From Clostridiales bacterium COT073_COT-073 (lineage in GTDB: Bacteria > Bacillota > Clostridia > Lachnospirales > Vallitaleaceae), in assembly GCA_003858485.1 (NCBI GenBank), contig RQYD01000014.1, forward strand, positions 1 through 64,000: 64,000 nt of DNA, read 5' to 3'. Made by a program: the position numbers and the translations under genes. How positions within the stretch are numbered: position 1 is the stretch's first letter; every line of letters begins with the position of its first letter. Positions 1-8,520 of this stretch are shown piece by piece. Under the pieces are notes generated by a model. That model searched no databases and was not told the DNA's origin. It saw only the letters and a list, made by a program, of their open reading frames with translations.

Positions 1-14
1 TACGACAGTCGAAC

Positions 15-126
15 GACAATTGCTGCGCAATTGTCTGCCTCTCTATCTAGACTGCTATGGTCGCCGACTGACAAACTTAGCATGCGCCTGTGGCTTATGG
101 GAATTTATTTGTTACAAGCGCATGCT
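15..126. repeat. two inverted repeats upstream of the S-layer gene
   Basis: A perfect 9-bp hairpin (15-23 with 27-35, 3-nt loop) and a second perfect 9-bp inverted repeat AGCATGCGC/GCGCATGCT (79-87 with 118-126, 30-nt loop) lie just before the S-layer promoter. They may be part of the intergenic hairpin-rich repeats seen elsewhere in the window or the end of a terminator region of the gene to the left, which is outside the window. No gene is visible in 1-162. Confidence 0.5.
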
Positions 127-162
127 ATAAATTACAAATCTGTTACATATTGGATTAGGGTA

Positions 163-191
163 TTGACGAGGGATTTTGGTGGTGATATAAT
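163..191 (+). promoter_or_regulatory. sigma-A promoter of the S-layer gene
   Basis: TTGACG at 163-168 and TATAAT at 186-191 are separated by exactly 17 bp. Transcription would start near 198, giving a leader of about 65 nt before the start codon. The same TTGACG-17-TATAAT pattern occurs at 23806. Confidence 0.85.
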
Positions 192-263
192 CCATTGTGT
201 AATGTAATGGGGGGAACTCCCTGAAGAACTAATAATCTATAACAAAAAGGAGGAAACAAGTAA

Positions 264-3200
264 ATGAAGAACTTAAGAAAAGTTTTAGCGTTTACTCTTG
301 CTTTAGCAATGTTATTGTCTACTATGACATTTACTACATTTGCTGCTAGCAAGGAAGTTGAAGCTCTTGCTAACTTAAAATTACTTCTGAACACAACTGA
401 TGCAGAAGTAGAACAAGAGTTAACAAGATCAGTAGGACTTGCAATGGTATTAAAGGCTTTGGGATATGCTCAAGCTGATGCCGATGCAAAAGCAGCGGAC
501 AATAAGTTCGTTGATATGGATCAAGCTGCATGGGCAAAAGGTTATGCTGCACTTGCTGAAGAATTAAAGATCAGCAACGGAACCAGCGTTGAGCCTAAAT
601 TATTCAGCCCAATGCAAAAATTGGATCAAAAATCTTTCGTAACTTTCATGCTTCGTGCATTGGGTTATGATGCTGACAAAGCATGGGCAGAAGCTGGTGC
701 TTTGGCTAAAGAAGCTGGCTTAGTTGCTGGTGAATTAGCTGAAGGCGCATTCAAAAAAGGTGATGCTGCTGTTGTTATGTACAATGCTTTATTAGCAAAA
801 GTACAAGGCGATGAAAAAGGCAGAACCTTGGCTGAAAAATTAGTTGATGAAAAGAAATTAGACAAAGACTTAGCAGTTGCTAATGGTTTGATGTCTGCAG
901 AACCTGAAAAATTAATGGTTGCTGAAGTTAAAGCTGATAACTTAAGAGAAGTTACAGTAATGTTTAACGGAACTGTTAATAAAGACAGTGCTGAAAAGAA
1001 AGGCAACTACAAATTAAAAGGCAAGACAATTGATAAAGCTGTTGTTTTAGAAGATGGCAAAACAGTTGTATTAACTTTAGCTGGTGACACTGCTATGGAT
1101 AACAAGAAAGAAACTAAATTAACAGTTTCTGGTGTTAAAAATGCAGCTGGTGTTGTCATGGAAAAACAAGAAGTTATGTTTGTTCCTTTTGATAATGAAA
1201 ACCCAACCATTACTAATGTTGTCTTTACTGGACCGAAATCTTTAGAGATTACTTTCTCTGAGCCAGTTAAGGTATCCGGAGCAAAGGTTTCTTTAAAAGA
1301 TGGAAAATCTAATTTAACAACCAAAGTAACAGCTGATGAAGCCAATGAAAGAGTTGCTAAAGTTAGTACCTTTACTACATTAAAAGACGGTACTGAGTAT
1401 TTGGTATGTGTTGGCGATCCAAAGAATAATAACAGCTATGTAAAAGACTATGCTAACTATCCAAACCTTTATTTTGAAGGTGCTTACACTTACACTGCAG
1501 ATAAAACTGCTCCAGAAGCCACAGTTGTAAAGGCTGATCAAAAAGTTGTAGTTGTTGAATTTAACAAACCAGTAATGGGAATTACTGCAAAACATTTCTA
1601 TCACAGCTTTGCATCTTATACTGCAGTTGGAGTATACAAAGATGAAAAGATGGATAAAGCAGTAGAGAAAAAAGACTCTGTATCTAAAGTATGGGTTAAG
1701 TTCTATGAAAAAGATGGCGATAAAGCATTGCCAGCTGGCACTGTTCCATTTACTATTTTAGGTGAAGCTGATAATAGTAAGATCCAGGATAATTGGAAAA
1801 ATGCATTTGCCAGCCAAAATTTCAATTTGGAAATTGTAGCTGATAGAGAAGCACCGGAAGTTGTTTCTGCTGAAGTAACTGGCGAAAAAGAAATTAAAGT
1901 TACTTTCAATGAAGATGTAAAAAATATTTCCAGAGAGCGCTTTACTTTACTTGATAAAGATGGCAAAGAAGTAGAAAAAGGCAGCAAGCTTAATGTTAAG
2001 ACCGATAATGGCAAGAAAGTTGATAAAGTAGCCAAATTGACTCTTAGCGAATCTTATGCTGGCAAGACCTTAACCTTAACTATCAAAGGTATTAAGGATG
2101 CTTCCTTATATGAAAATATGATGGCTGATTACAGCACCACTCTTGAGTTTGGCGATAAAACCTGGAAGGGTGTAAAGAGAGTTGAACTTCAACAATATGG
2201 AACTACTGAAGATAATCGTTCTTTTGCCTTATTTGTAGTATTTGAGGAAAAGATGGATGAATCAGCAACTGATGTAGCTAACTACAAATTGCAAAAAGGT
2301 GAAGAAATTGTTAATATCAAAGGTACTGCTGATTTCTATGAAGGTCAAACAGATATTGTAAAAATTGACTTAACATATGAAAAAGGTAAAGATAAGACTG
2401 ATGCGCATTTCATTACTGGTAATGATTTGAGTACTTATACAGATGATTCAGTTAATTTAGTAGTAAACAATAAGGTTAAAGATTTAGCTGGTAATACTAC
2501 TGAGAATTTCCAAAAATCTTATCCTATTAAGAAATGGGATAACACAACCAATGCTCCAAAGATTAAGAGTATTGAAGCTGTAGAAACCAAGAAAATCGTA
2601 GTTAAATTCGATACTGAGTTATTGAATGTAGAAGTAGAAAACTTCAAGGTTAAATCTGCAGGTGATAAATACAAAGAGTTAACATATAATCCAGTTGATG
2701 GTAAGACTCTTGAAATTTACACTGAAAAAGCATTACCAACAGGTCAATTACTTGAAGATTATGGAATTGAATTAACTTATAAAGTTAATAAAGCAACCGC
2801 TGATGTATATGGTCGTTGGTTAGAAGCTGCTAGTGGCGCAGTAGATACTGTACTTAATAAGCCTATTACTGATAAGATTGCTCCAGCGGTAGCAAAAATT
2901 GTTTATGATGAAGAGAATGCTACTACTATGAGTGCAACAGGTGCTTATGCAAATGTGGTAACTAAGAATGAAAAATTCAAAGATGCTCCGGCGATTATTG
3001 TTGAAAAGGATGAGGCTGCTGGTACAACAGCTGGTAAGGACTTTGTATTAAAGATTAAGTATACTGAAAAGATTGATGAAAATACTGTATCATTTAGTAC
3101 TTATGAATTCTCACAAGACTTTAAGTTAAATAAAGAGCCTGGTGCAGGAAGACAAACCATTACTGTAAATGGTAGGGAAGTTGTAATTTTACTTACCAGA

Positions 3201-3329
3201 GATAAAGTAGCTACTGAGCAACAAATTGAAGACTTAACAGTTACTCAGGCTGCTAAGATTTATGACAAAGCCAATAATGCTATGGCAAGCAGCAGTGAAG
3301 CATTTGAAACTTTGAATGGAACAAAATAA
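264..3329 (+). CDS. S-layer-type surface protein with divergent SLH region and Ig-like repeats
   Basis: 1021-residue exported protein. Residues 1-27 form a signal peptide (MKNLRK, hydrophobic stretch, cleavage near TFAAS). Residues about 50-215 resemble divergent SLH domains (TRSVGLAMVLKALGY, FVDMDQAAWAKGYAALAEE), which bind pyruvylated wall polymer. The rest contains at least six strands of the SbsA/Big_5 Ig-like type, marked by VTVMFNGTV, LEITFSEPV, VVVEFNKPV, IKVTFNEDV and IVVKFDTEL. It is very Lys/Glu/Ala rich with almost no Cys. Start chosen at the ATG 10 nt after AAAGGAGG (246-253). The strong promoter, perfect SD and strong terminator suggest very high expression, so this is probably the major S-layer protein. 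That role is inferred from architecture. Confidence 0.85.
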   Translation: MKNLRKVLAFTLALAMLLSTMTFTTFAASKEVEALANLKLLLNTTDAEVEQELTRSVGLAMVLKALGYAQADADAKAADNKFVDMDQAAWAKGYAALAEELKISNGTSVEPKLFSPMQKLDQKSFVTFMLRALGYDADKAWAEAGALAKEAGLVAGELAEGAFKKGDAAVVMYNALLAKVQGDEKGRTLAEKLVDEKKLDKDLAVANGLMSAEPEKLMVAEVKADNLREVTVMFNGTVNKDSAEKKGNYKLKGKTIDKAVVLEDGKTVVLTLAGDTAMDNKKETKLTVSGVKNAAGVVMEKQEVMFVPFDNENPTITNVVFTGPKSLEITFSEPVKVSGAKVSLKDGKSNLTTKVTADEANERVAKVSTFTTLKDGTEYLVCVGDPKNNNSYVKDYANYPNLYFEGAYTYTADKTAPEATVVKADQKVVVVEFNKPVMGITAKHFYHSFASYTAVGVYKDEKMDKAVEKKDSVSKVWVKFYEKDGDKALPAGTVPFTILGEADNSKIQDNWKNAFASQNFNLEIVADREAPEVVSAEVTGEKEIKVTFNEDVKNISRERFTLLDKDGKEVEKGSKLNVKTDNGKKVDKVAKLTLSESYAGKTLTLTIKGIKDASLYENMMADYSTTLEFGDKTWKGVKRVELQQYGTTEDNRSFALFVVFEEKMDESATDVANYKLQKGEEIVNIKGTADFYEGQTDIVKIDLTYEKGKDKTDAHFITGNDLSTYTDDSVNLVVNNKVKDLAGNTTENFQKSYPIKKWDNTTNAPKIKSIEAVETKKIVVKFDTELLNVEVENFKVKSAGDKYKELTYNPVDGKTLEIYTEKALPTGQLLEDYGIELTYKVNKATADVYGRWLEAASGAVDTVLNKPITDKIAPAVAKIVYDEENATTMSATGAYANVVTKNEKFKDAPAIIVEKDEAAGTTAGKDFVLKIKYTEKIDENTVSFSTYEFSQDFKLNKEPGAGRQTITVNGREVVILLTRDKVATEQQIEDLTVTQAAKIYDKANNAMASSSEAFETLNGTK

Positions 3330-3343
3330 TCTGAATCTCAGAT

Positions 3344-3383
3344 AAAATAACAAAAAGAGCCGTAAGGCTCTTTTTGTTATTTT
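3344..3383 (+). terminator. strong intrinsic terminator of the S-layer gene
   Basis: Perfect 18-bp stem (3344-3361 with 3366-3383) closed by a GTAA tetraloop, with a U-rich 3' arm. It begins 14 nt after the stop codon. Confidence 0.9.
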
Positions 3384-3524
3384 GAATACATATTTGATTG
3401 ATTTCAGTTAATTTTCTTTACTAATACTATGTAAATATCAAATTATCAAGGTTCATTTTTGAACACATTCCTGATTGAGGTTCTTTGTCAAATGGTGTTG
3501 GTAAAGAATAAAATCAACTTTCAG

Positions 3525-3556
3525 GGTGAGATAGCGTAAGCTATCTCACCTTTGTT
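3525..3556 (+). terminator. second hairpin in tandem, terminator-like
   Basis: Perfect 11-bp stem GGTGAGATAGC/GCTATCTCACC (3525-3535 with 3540-3550), again with a GTAA loop, followed by TTTGTT. No gene lies between it and the first terminator. Confidence 0.6.
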
Positions 3557-3606
3557 ATATTAATGAATAAATCAGTTTTTTAGTAATAAAGATTCTGTTT
3601 TTGAAA

Positions 3607-3637
3607 AGGTAGGATATCTTGCTATCCTGCCTTTTTA
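3607..3637 (+). terminator. third hairpin in tandem, terminator-like
   Basis: 10-bp stem (3607-3616 with 3623-3632, one G-T pair) followed by a T-run. The segments after the second and third hairpins are related (a GTTTTTT tract followed by ATAAAGATT). Between 3638 and 3872 I see only AT-rich sequence without a gene. Confidence 0.6.
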
Positions 3638-3872
3638 TATTTAGTGGATCAATAGGTTTTTTGAGGATAAAGATTTTATTATTAAAGTAGAAGAAACTTC
3701 AATAAGCAAAATCTCTTTTGGTACAAAAAGAATAATATTGAGAGGGATCAAAAAATAGCATAAAAGTAGCAGGGAGAGAGCTTATATGGCTATATTAATA
3801 TAAAGATTTTCAATGAATACAGACCTTATTTAAGTTTTACGCTTTTTTAACATATTCTTTTACGAACCTTAA

Positions 3873-3921
3873 TGAAATTCCGCAACCAGTGGACGACTTT
3901 TGAATTTTCTCTTGTTATAAT
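3873..3921 (+). promoter_or_regulatory. conserved promoter block upstream of the rpn gene
   Basis: The 29-nt block at 3873-3901 starts TGAAATTCCGCAA and ends GGACGACTTTT. It precedes a TATAAT -10 at 3916-3921. There is no good sigma-A -35 at 17 bp. The same block with 3 mismatches occurs at 8521-8549, with its TATAAT at the identical distance. It is probably an activator site or an alternative -35 region. Confidence 0.7.
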
Positions 3922-3936
3922 ATCTATAAATAAAGG

Positions 3937-4054
3937 GTGAGTGCAGTTTACCAAGAAACAGGCAAGAAACGCTTGCTTTCAGTGCTTGATTTCCGAGGAA
4001 AATATAAGTGGTAATGTGAATCAAAAAAGGGTCACATTTTTGAACTGCACTCAC
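3937..4054 (+). ncRNA. structured leader RNA upstream of the rpn gene
   Basis: Downstream of the 3916 promoter, a perfect 12-bp pair of arms (3937-3948 with 4043-4054, extendable by a wobble and one more pair) closes a segment of about 118 nt. Inside are GCAAG/CTTGC (3962-3966 with 3972-3976) and AATGTGA/TCACATT (4013-4019 with 4032-4038), giving a multibranched fold. It ends 67 nt before the start codon. It could be a regulatory leader, an independent small RNA or a MITE-like palindrome. I do not recognise it as a known riboswitch class. Confidence 0.5.
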
Positions 4055-4121
4055 AAAATTTATCCCCTATTTTATAGTGGAAAAATCAGTGGGAATATCT
4101 TATAATAAGAGGAGAGAAGAT

Positions 4122-5312
4122 ATGGAAAAGCAAAGTAAAAATGACAAGTCAAAATCGCATGTGGAAACGGATATAGGAAAGACAAGAGCAGAAAAACAGG
4201 AGTACTTGACAGACAAAGGGACTATGGTTTCATCCAAGCCAGTACAAACAAAGAATCATACTGCCGGGAATACGGAAAAGGACATAAAAAAGTCAAAAAT
4301 AAAGAATGGGCAGGAACTAAGTCAACCGCATGATCTCTTTTTTAAAGCCAATATGGGCCAAAAAGAGGTGTTGATTGATTTTTTGGAAAGTTATTTGCCG
4401 GCAGAATTGCAGACACTCATTCGATATCAGTCCCTGATTCCAGTCGAACCTAAAACCATCAGTCCCACTTTAAAACTGGGCGAAGCCGATCTCTTATTCC
4501 GCTTTCAGCTCCAGGATCTGAATTGCTACTTACTGCTACTGATGGAGCATAAAAGCTATGAAGATAAGTATACGCCCATTCAAATTTTGCGTTATATCAG
4601 TGAGATTTGGCATCATGATTTATCCCAAAATCAGATGCTTTCCCCAATTTTGCCACTGGTGTTCCATCAAGGCAAAAAGCGCTGGCAATACCGGCAGCTA
4701 AAGGATTCTTTACCGAAAGAACTGCCGGCTGAACTGTTACCCTACCTGCCGCTATATCAGGCCCTATACTATGATTTTTCCTGGGAAAACGCTGGAGTAC
4801 TGAAAGACAATGATCTGGGAATGCAGCTATACCTATATTTAAAAACGATTATCTCTGTTTATGAACCGGAGGAGAAGGCATTTAAAGAACAAACCCTAAA
4901 AATATTTCAGAACATGAATCAACTGGAAATTGATACCTTAGTGGAGATCGCCACCAAAATCATTACCTATTTGGGAGCGACCAGAAAAGGATTTAGCGAA
5001 GAAAAAATCATTGAATTAGTCAAAGAATCAGGAGGTGAAAAGACCATGGAATCAATTTTTGATAGAGTCGAACAACGTGGGGAAAGACGTGGAGAAAAAC
5101 GAGGAGAACTGCGTGGAATTGCGATTGGAAAGCAAGAAGGAATTAGTATTGGTGAACTCCGAGGAATTACCATTGGAAAGCAAGAGGGCATTACCATTGG
5201 TGAACATCGGGAAAAGCTAGCTTTTGCGGTCAAAATGAAAAGAGATGGCTTTCCGATCGAAAAGATCATGGAGTACACCGGACTAAGCCGGGAGGAGATT
5301 ATGGATTTATAA
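4122..5312 (+). CDS. Rpn family recombination-promoting nuclease (PD-(D/E)XK, Transposase_31 type)
   Basis: 396-residue protein. A charged N-terminal tail of about 75 residues precedes a PD-(D/E)XK nuclease domain recognisable from HDLFFKANMGQKE, LGEADLLFRF (acidic Asp) and LLMEHKS (ExK), followed by QILRYISEIW. The C-terminus carries repeated GERRGEKRG and IGKQEGI units and a short helical tail typical of Rpn proteins. These nucleases are known as mobile-DNA-related or anti-phage toxins. The start is the ATG 6 nt after AAGAGGAGA (4107-4115); an upstream in-frame GTG at 4077 has no SD. A second start inside the gene is listed separately. It stands alone between its own promoter and the zinc operon. 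Confidence 0.85.
   Translation: MEKQSKNDKSKSHVETDIGKTRAEKQEYLTDKGTMVSSKPVQTKNHTAGNTEKDIKKSKIKNGQELSQPHDLFFKANMGQKEVLIDFLESYLPAELQTLIRYQSLIPVEPKTISPTLKLGEADLLFRFQLQDLNCYLLLLMEHKSYEDKYTPIQILRYISEIWHHDLSQNQMLSPILPLVFHQGKKRWQYRQLKDSLPKELPAELLPYLPLYQALYYDFSWENAGVLKDNDLGMQLYLYLKTIISVYEPEEKAFKEQTLKIFQNMNQLEIDTLVEIATKIITYLGATRKGFSEEKIIELVKESGGEKTMESIFDRVEQRGERRGEKRGELRGIAIGKQEGISIGELRGITIGKQEGITIGEHREKLAFAVKMKRDGFPIEKIMEYTGLSREEIMDL
5046..5312 (+). CDS. nested in-frame C-terminal Rpn product (possible RpnS-like antitoxin)
   Basis: Within rpn, a nine-base perfect Shine-Dalgarno AGGAGGTGA (5030-5038) stands just upstream of an in-frame ATG at 5046 (residue 309 of the full protein). Translation from it would give an 88-residue protein starting MESIFDRVEQRGERRG and containing the whole repeat region and C-terminal helix but no nuclease domain. 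For E. coli Rpn proteins, published work describes a short C-terminal form made from an internal start that neutralises the full-length toxin. The signal here is stronger than the SD of most genes in the window. Production of this protein is an inference. Confidence 0.6.
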   Translation: MESIFDRVEQRGERRGEKRGELRGIAIGKQEGISIGELRGITIGKQEGITIGEHREKLAFAVKMKRDGFPIEKIMEYTGLSREEIMDL

Positions 5313-5390
5313 ATGATCGAGAATGAAGGGCATCCCGATTAAACAATTCTTATTTTAAAGTACAGTTTGCTTAATGGCTGAAGTGATATA

Positions 5391-5415
5391 AAAAGTTAGC
5401 TCTTTTTTAACTTTT
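5391..5415 (+). terminator. weak possible terminator after rpn
   Basis: 8-bp stem AAAAGTTA/TAACTTTT (5391-5398 with 5408-5415) with a T-rich loop. It has no T-run beyond the stem, so termination is uncertain. Confidence 0.3.
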
Positions 5416-5478
5416 GACACTTGGTATGAGTAGGCAGTACTTTTATTTTATTAAAAATAGTGAAATCAAAATTTATTT

Positions 5479-5537
5479 TTGACAGACTAAACTTGCTGTG
5501 GTATAATTTCTTAAGATGCAAATGCAAATGATTTGCA
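5479..5537 (+). promoter_or_regulatory. zinc-operon promoter with 7-1-7 palindromic operator
   Basis: Consensus TTGACA (5479-5484) and TATAAT (5502-5507) with a 17-bp spacer. Immediately downstream, at the expected transcription start, is the perfect palindrome TGCAAAT-G-ATTTGCA (5523-5537). The 7-1-7 layout is typical of Fur/Zur-family operators. The neighbouring zinc importer makes Zur-type repression the natural reading, though no fur/zur gene is in the window. Confidence 0.75.
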
Positions 5538-5581
5538 AAGAAAATTAAGAGCCGTGATCAAATACGGTTAAGGAGGATAAA

Positions 5582-6679
5582 ATGAGAAAGAGATTATCAA
5601 TTTTTATGGTGCTGGTATTGATGGTACTATCACTGGGAGCTTGTACCGGTCAGGCTCCAACTGAAAAAAACAAGGGAGAAACCGGCAAAGAGCAAGCAGC
5701 CGCTAAGTCTGCTCCCGCAAATGAAACTCAAACAAGTAATGCAAAACCGAAAGCTGTCGTTACCATATTACCGCAGGCAGAGTGGGTGAAAGCAGTAGCC
5801 GGAGATTTATTTGAGGTTACCACTTTATTGCCTCCGGGAGCCAGTCCGGAAGTGTATCAGGCCAGTCCCAAGGAAATGGTGGCTTTAGAAGAAGCAGATA
5901 TTTATTTTACTATTTCCGTGCCGGTAGAAGTGGAAGGAATTATTCCCAATACTATGACTAAGGCCAAAATTGTTGATTTAGCCAAAGCCGCGGCAGATGA
6001 ATATCCGGAGAGATTCTTTGAAGAAGATGAGTTCCATGAGCATGATGATCATGATCATGGTGAACATAAAGATGAGGCCAAACATGATGACCATGATCAT
6101 AAGGATGAAGGAAAACATGAGGATCATAAGCATGACCATGATCATCAAGCCAAAGCCAAACATGATGACCATGATGATCACCATCACCACAGCGGCCGTG
6201 ACCCACATATTTGGATGTCGCCCAAAAGAGTGGCTGTTATGGTGATTGCCATTTGTGATGCCTTGGTCGAAATGGATGCAGCCAATGCAGAAACTTATAA
6301 AAAGAATGCAGAAACTTATTTAAATCAGCTACAGCAAAAAGATAAAAAATTAACAGAAGTGCTGTCAAAAGTTAAAACCAGGGATTTCATTATTATGCAC
6401 CCTTCTATGGGATATTTTGCCGACGATTATGATCTGGATCAAATTTCGATTGAAAAAGAAGGCAAGCAGGCCACAGCCGAGCATTTAAAAAAGGTCATTG
6501 ATTTTGCCAAAGATCATGAGATTAAAGTTATTTTTTATCAAAAAGAATTTGACAATAATCAAGCGAAAACCATTGCCGGTGAAATTGGCGGAGAAGTTAT
6601 GGAATTAGAGCCGCTGGCTGAAAATTACCTGCAAAATTTGGACAAATTGGCAGAAACTTTTGCCGCTACATTGAATTAA
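5582..6679 (+). CDS. znuA: zinc ABC transporter substrate-binding lipoprotein ZnuA/AdcA type
   Basis: 365 residues. The signal peptide ends in a lipobox LGAC with the acylated Cys at residue 21. The cluster A-1/SBP_bac_9 fold is indicated by VVTILPQAEWVKAVAG, LLPPGASPE and DPHIWMSP. A roughly 60-residue His/Asp/Glu-rich loop (about residues 150-205) is the hallmark of zinc-binding ZnuA proteins. It would capture Zn2+ outside the membrane for ZnuBC. The SD AAGGAGG (5570-5576) precedes the ATG. First gene of a three-gene operon behind a palindromic operator. Confidence 0.92.
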   Translation: MRKRLSIFMVLVLMVLSLGACTGQAPTEKNKGETGKEQAAAKSAPANETQTSNAKPKAVVTILPQAEWVKAVAGDLFEVTTLLPPGASPEVYQASPKEMVALEEADIYFTISVPVEVEGIIPNTMTKAKIVDLAKAAADEYPERFFEEDEFHEHDDHDHGEHKDEAKHDDHDHKDEGKHEDHKHDHDHQAKAKHDDHDDHHHHSGRDPHIWMSPKRVAVMVIAICDALVEMDAANAETYKKNAETYLNQLQQKDKKLTEVLSKVKTRDFIIMHPSMGYFADDYDLDQISIEKEGKQATAEHLKKVIDFAKDHEIKVIFYQKEFDNNQAKTIAGEIGGEVMELEPLAENYLQNLDKLAETFAATLN

Positions 6680-6707
6680 ATTTTCTTTGCCAAAAAGAGA
6701 GGAAAAT

Positions 6708-7388
6708 ATGCCGATTTTAAAGGTCAATCATTTACAAGTAAATTATGGACAAACGATGGCTTTGACGGATGTTAATCTGGAAGTGGAAGCATGTGATTTT
6801 ATTGGGATCATCGGTCCGAATGGCGGTGGCAAAACCAGCCTGATCAAAGCGATTTTAGGTATTATTAAGCCGGTTCGGGGAACGATTGAACTGGATCCGG
6901 GAGAAACCTTGGGCTATGTGCCGCAGCTGACAACATTTGATCGGAACTTTCCGATCACGGTATTGGAAGTCATTCTCCTGGGCCATTTACCTAAGCGGAT
7001 TACATTGGGCCATCGTTTTACCAGGCATGAAAAAGAGCATGCAGCTTTTGTAATGGAGCGGTTAGGGATCGGGGACTTAAAAAAGCGGCAAATAGGAGAG
7101 CTGTCCGGGGGCCAGATGCAAAGAGTATTGGTGGCCAGAGCATTGATGACCCATCCGACTATTTTGGTTTTGGATGAGCCGACAGCCGGAGTCGATGAGG
7201 CCTCCAAAAAAGAAATTTATCAGCTTTTGGCGGAGCTTAATAAAAACATGACTATTTTAATGATCACTCATGATCAATTGGACACCGCTCCGTTCATTTC
7301 GCGGTTTATCTATGTCAATAAAACCATTTGCCGGTCAGAATTGCCAATTTGGGAAGGACTGATAGGAAAGGAGAGAAAAGTACAATGA
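6708..7388 (+). CDS. znuC: zinc ABC transporter ATP-binding protein
   Basis: 226-residue ATPase with Walker A GPNGGGKTS, signature LSGGQMQR, Walker B ILVLDEPTAGVD and switch histidine ITHD. It energises metal import with ZnuA and ZnuB. The start is the ATG at 6708, 5 nt after AGAGAGG; an upstream TTG at 6687 would add seven residues but lacks an SD. The stop overlaps the znuB start as ATGA (7385-7388), implying translational coupling. Confidence 0.92.
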   Translation: MPILKVNHLQVNYGQTMALTDVNLEVEACDFIGIIGPNGGGKTSLIKAILGIIKPVRGTIELDPGETLGYVPQLTTFDRNFPITVLEVILLGHLPKRITLGHRFTRHEKEHAAFVMERLGIGDLKKRQIGELSGGQMQRVLVARALMTHPTILVLDEPTAGVDEASKKEIYQLLAELNKNMTILMITHDQLDTAPFISRFIYVNKTICRSELPIWEGLIGKERKVQ

Positions 7389-8218
7389 TAGAAGCTCTTT
7401 TTAAATATACTTTTCTGCAAAATGCCTTTCTGACTGCAGTTTTTGCCAGTATTGTCTGCGGCATTGTCGGAACGATTATTGTTGAAAAAAAGTTGGTTAG
7501 TTTTAGCGGCGGGATTGCACATGTCTCTTTTGGCGGAATTGGTTTGGGTTATTTTCTGAAATTTGAACCGATTTTTGGCGGGATTGCTTTTGCCATACTG
7601 GCAGCCCTGGGAGTGGCACAAATTCGAAAACGTAGCAATACCAATGAAGATACCTTGATCAGCATGCTATGGGCAGCCGGCATGGCATTGGGAATTTTAT
7701 TTATCGCCTTGACACCGGGATATCCGCCGGATATGACTTCTTATTTATTTGGTGATATCTTAACTGTCAATGCCCTGTATTTAAGAGTCATGATTGGCCT
7801 TAGTGCGGCGGTGCTGCTGATTGTGACATTGCTGTATAGCTACTGGAAAATGTACTTATTTGATGAAGAATATGCCGGGATCATTGGCATTCGGACATCG
7901 ACTCTGGAGTTTATATTATATTTGATGATTGCTGTCAGTATTGTCATTTTAATAAAAGTGGTGGGCATTATTTTGTCCATTGCCATGTTGACTGCGCCGC
8001 CGGCAATTGTTAAACTATTTACCAACCGTCTAAGCCGGGTAATGATCGGAGCCGGTATTTTAGGGATCATGTTTAATTTGGCAGGTTTAACGATTTCCTA
8101 CCAAATGAATATTCCCTCAGGTGCAACCATCATCTTACTGGCGATTTCTGCTTATTTGCTGGCTTTCTTAGGAAAAAAAGCAATGATAACATTACTAAAT
8201 CATAAGGTAACAAAATAA
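7385..8218 (+). CDS. znuB: zinc ABC transporter permease
   Basis: 277-residue integral membrane protein of the ABC-3 family with about 8 hydrophobic helices. Recognisable segments are GIAHVSFGGIGLGYFL near residue 45 and IKVVGIILSIAMLTAPPA near 200, the conserved permease core. It forms the transmembrane channel for ZnuC and ZnuA. The ATG overlaps the znuC stop and is preceded by AAAGGAGAG. It is the last gene of the operon and is followed by a terminator. Confidence 0.9.
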   Translation: MIEALFKYTFLQNAFLTAVFASIVCGIVGTIIVEKKLVSFSGGIAHVSFGGIGLGYFLKFEPIFGGIAFAILAALGVAQIRKRSNTNEDTLISMLWAAGMALGILFIALTPGYPPDMTSYLFGDILTVNALYLRVMIGLSAAVLLIVTLLYSYWKMYLFDEEYAGIIGIRTSTLEFILYLMIAVSIVILIKVVGIILSIAMLTAPPAIVKLFTNRLSRVMIGAGILGIMFNLAGLTISYQMNIPSGATIILLAISAYLLAFLGKKAMITLLNHKVTK

Positions 8219-8315
8219 ATCATCAGCAGCTGTTGCTTGGATTTTATTAAAAAGTATCGGATCTTATTTTCAACCGGTATTTTGATAAAATCATCTAGCT
8301 ACAGCTTTTTATTAT

Positions 8316-8371
8316 GCCTGATCTCCCTGGAATTTTTGCTCAATACCGGTACGGGGAGGCAGGCTTTTTTT
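8316..8371 (+). terminator. terminator of the zinc operon
   Basis: GCCTG (8316-8320) pairs with CAGGC (8360-8364), continued by CTCCC (8323-8327) with GGGAG (8354-8358) after a small bulge, then seven T. Between 8219 and 8520 no coding region is visible. Confidence 0.7.
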
Positions 8372-8520
8372 ATGTCTGGCGACCAGTAAGGATCAGCCGG
8401 GTCTGAAAAATGTTAAAGGCATGAAAAATGAATCAAAAGAAATAGCGGCTGGCAGGAAAAAGGATAACCTATATCTAAAAACTTTAATATTTAGTTAATA
8501 AAAATTTTACAGAATGATTA

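Noticed and set aside
5958-6245. Open frames rich in His, Met or Ile on both strands at 6.0-6.2 kb
   Set aside because: They are shadows of the His/Asp-rich loop of znuA.
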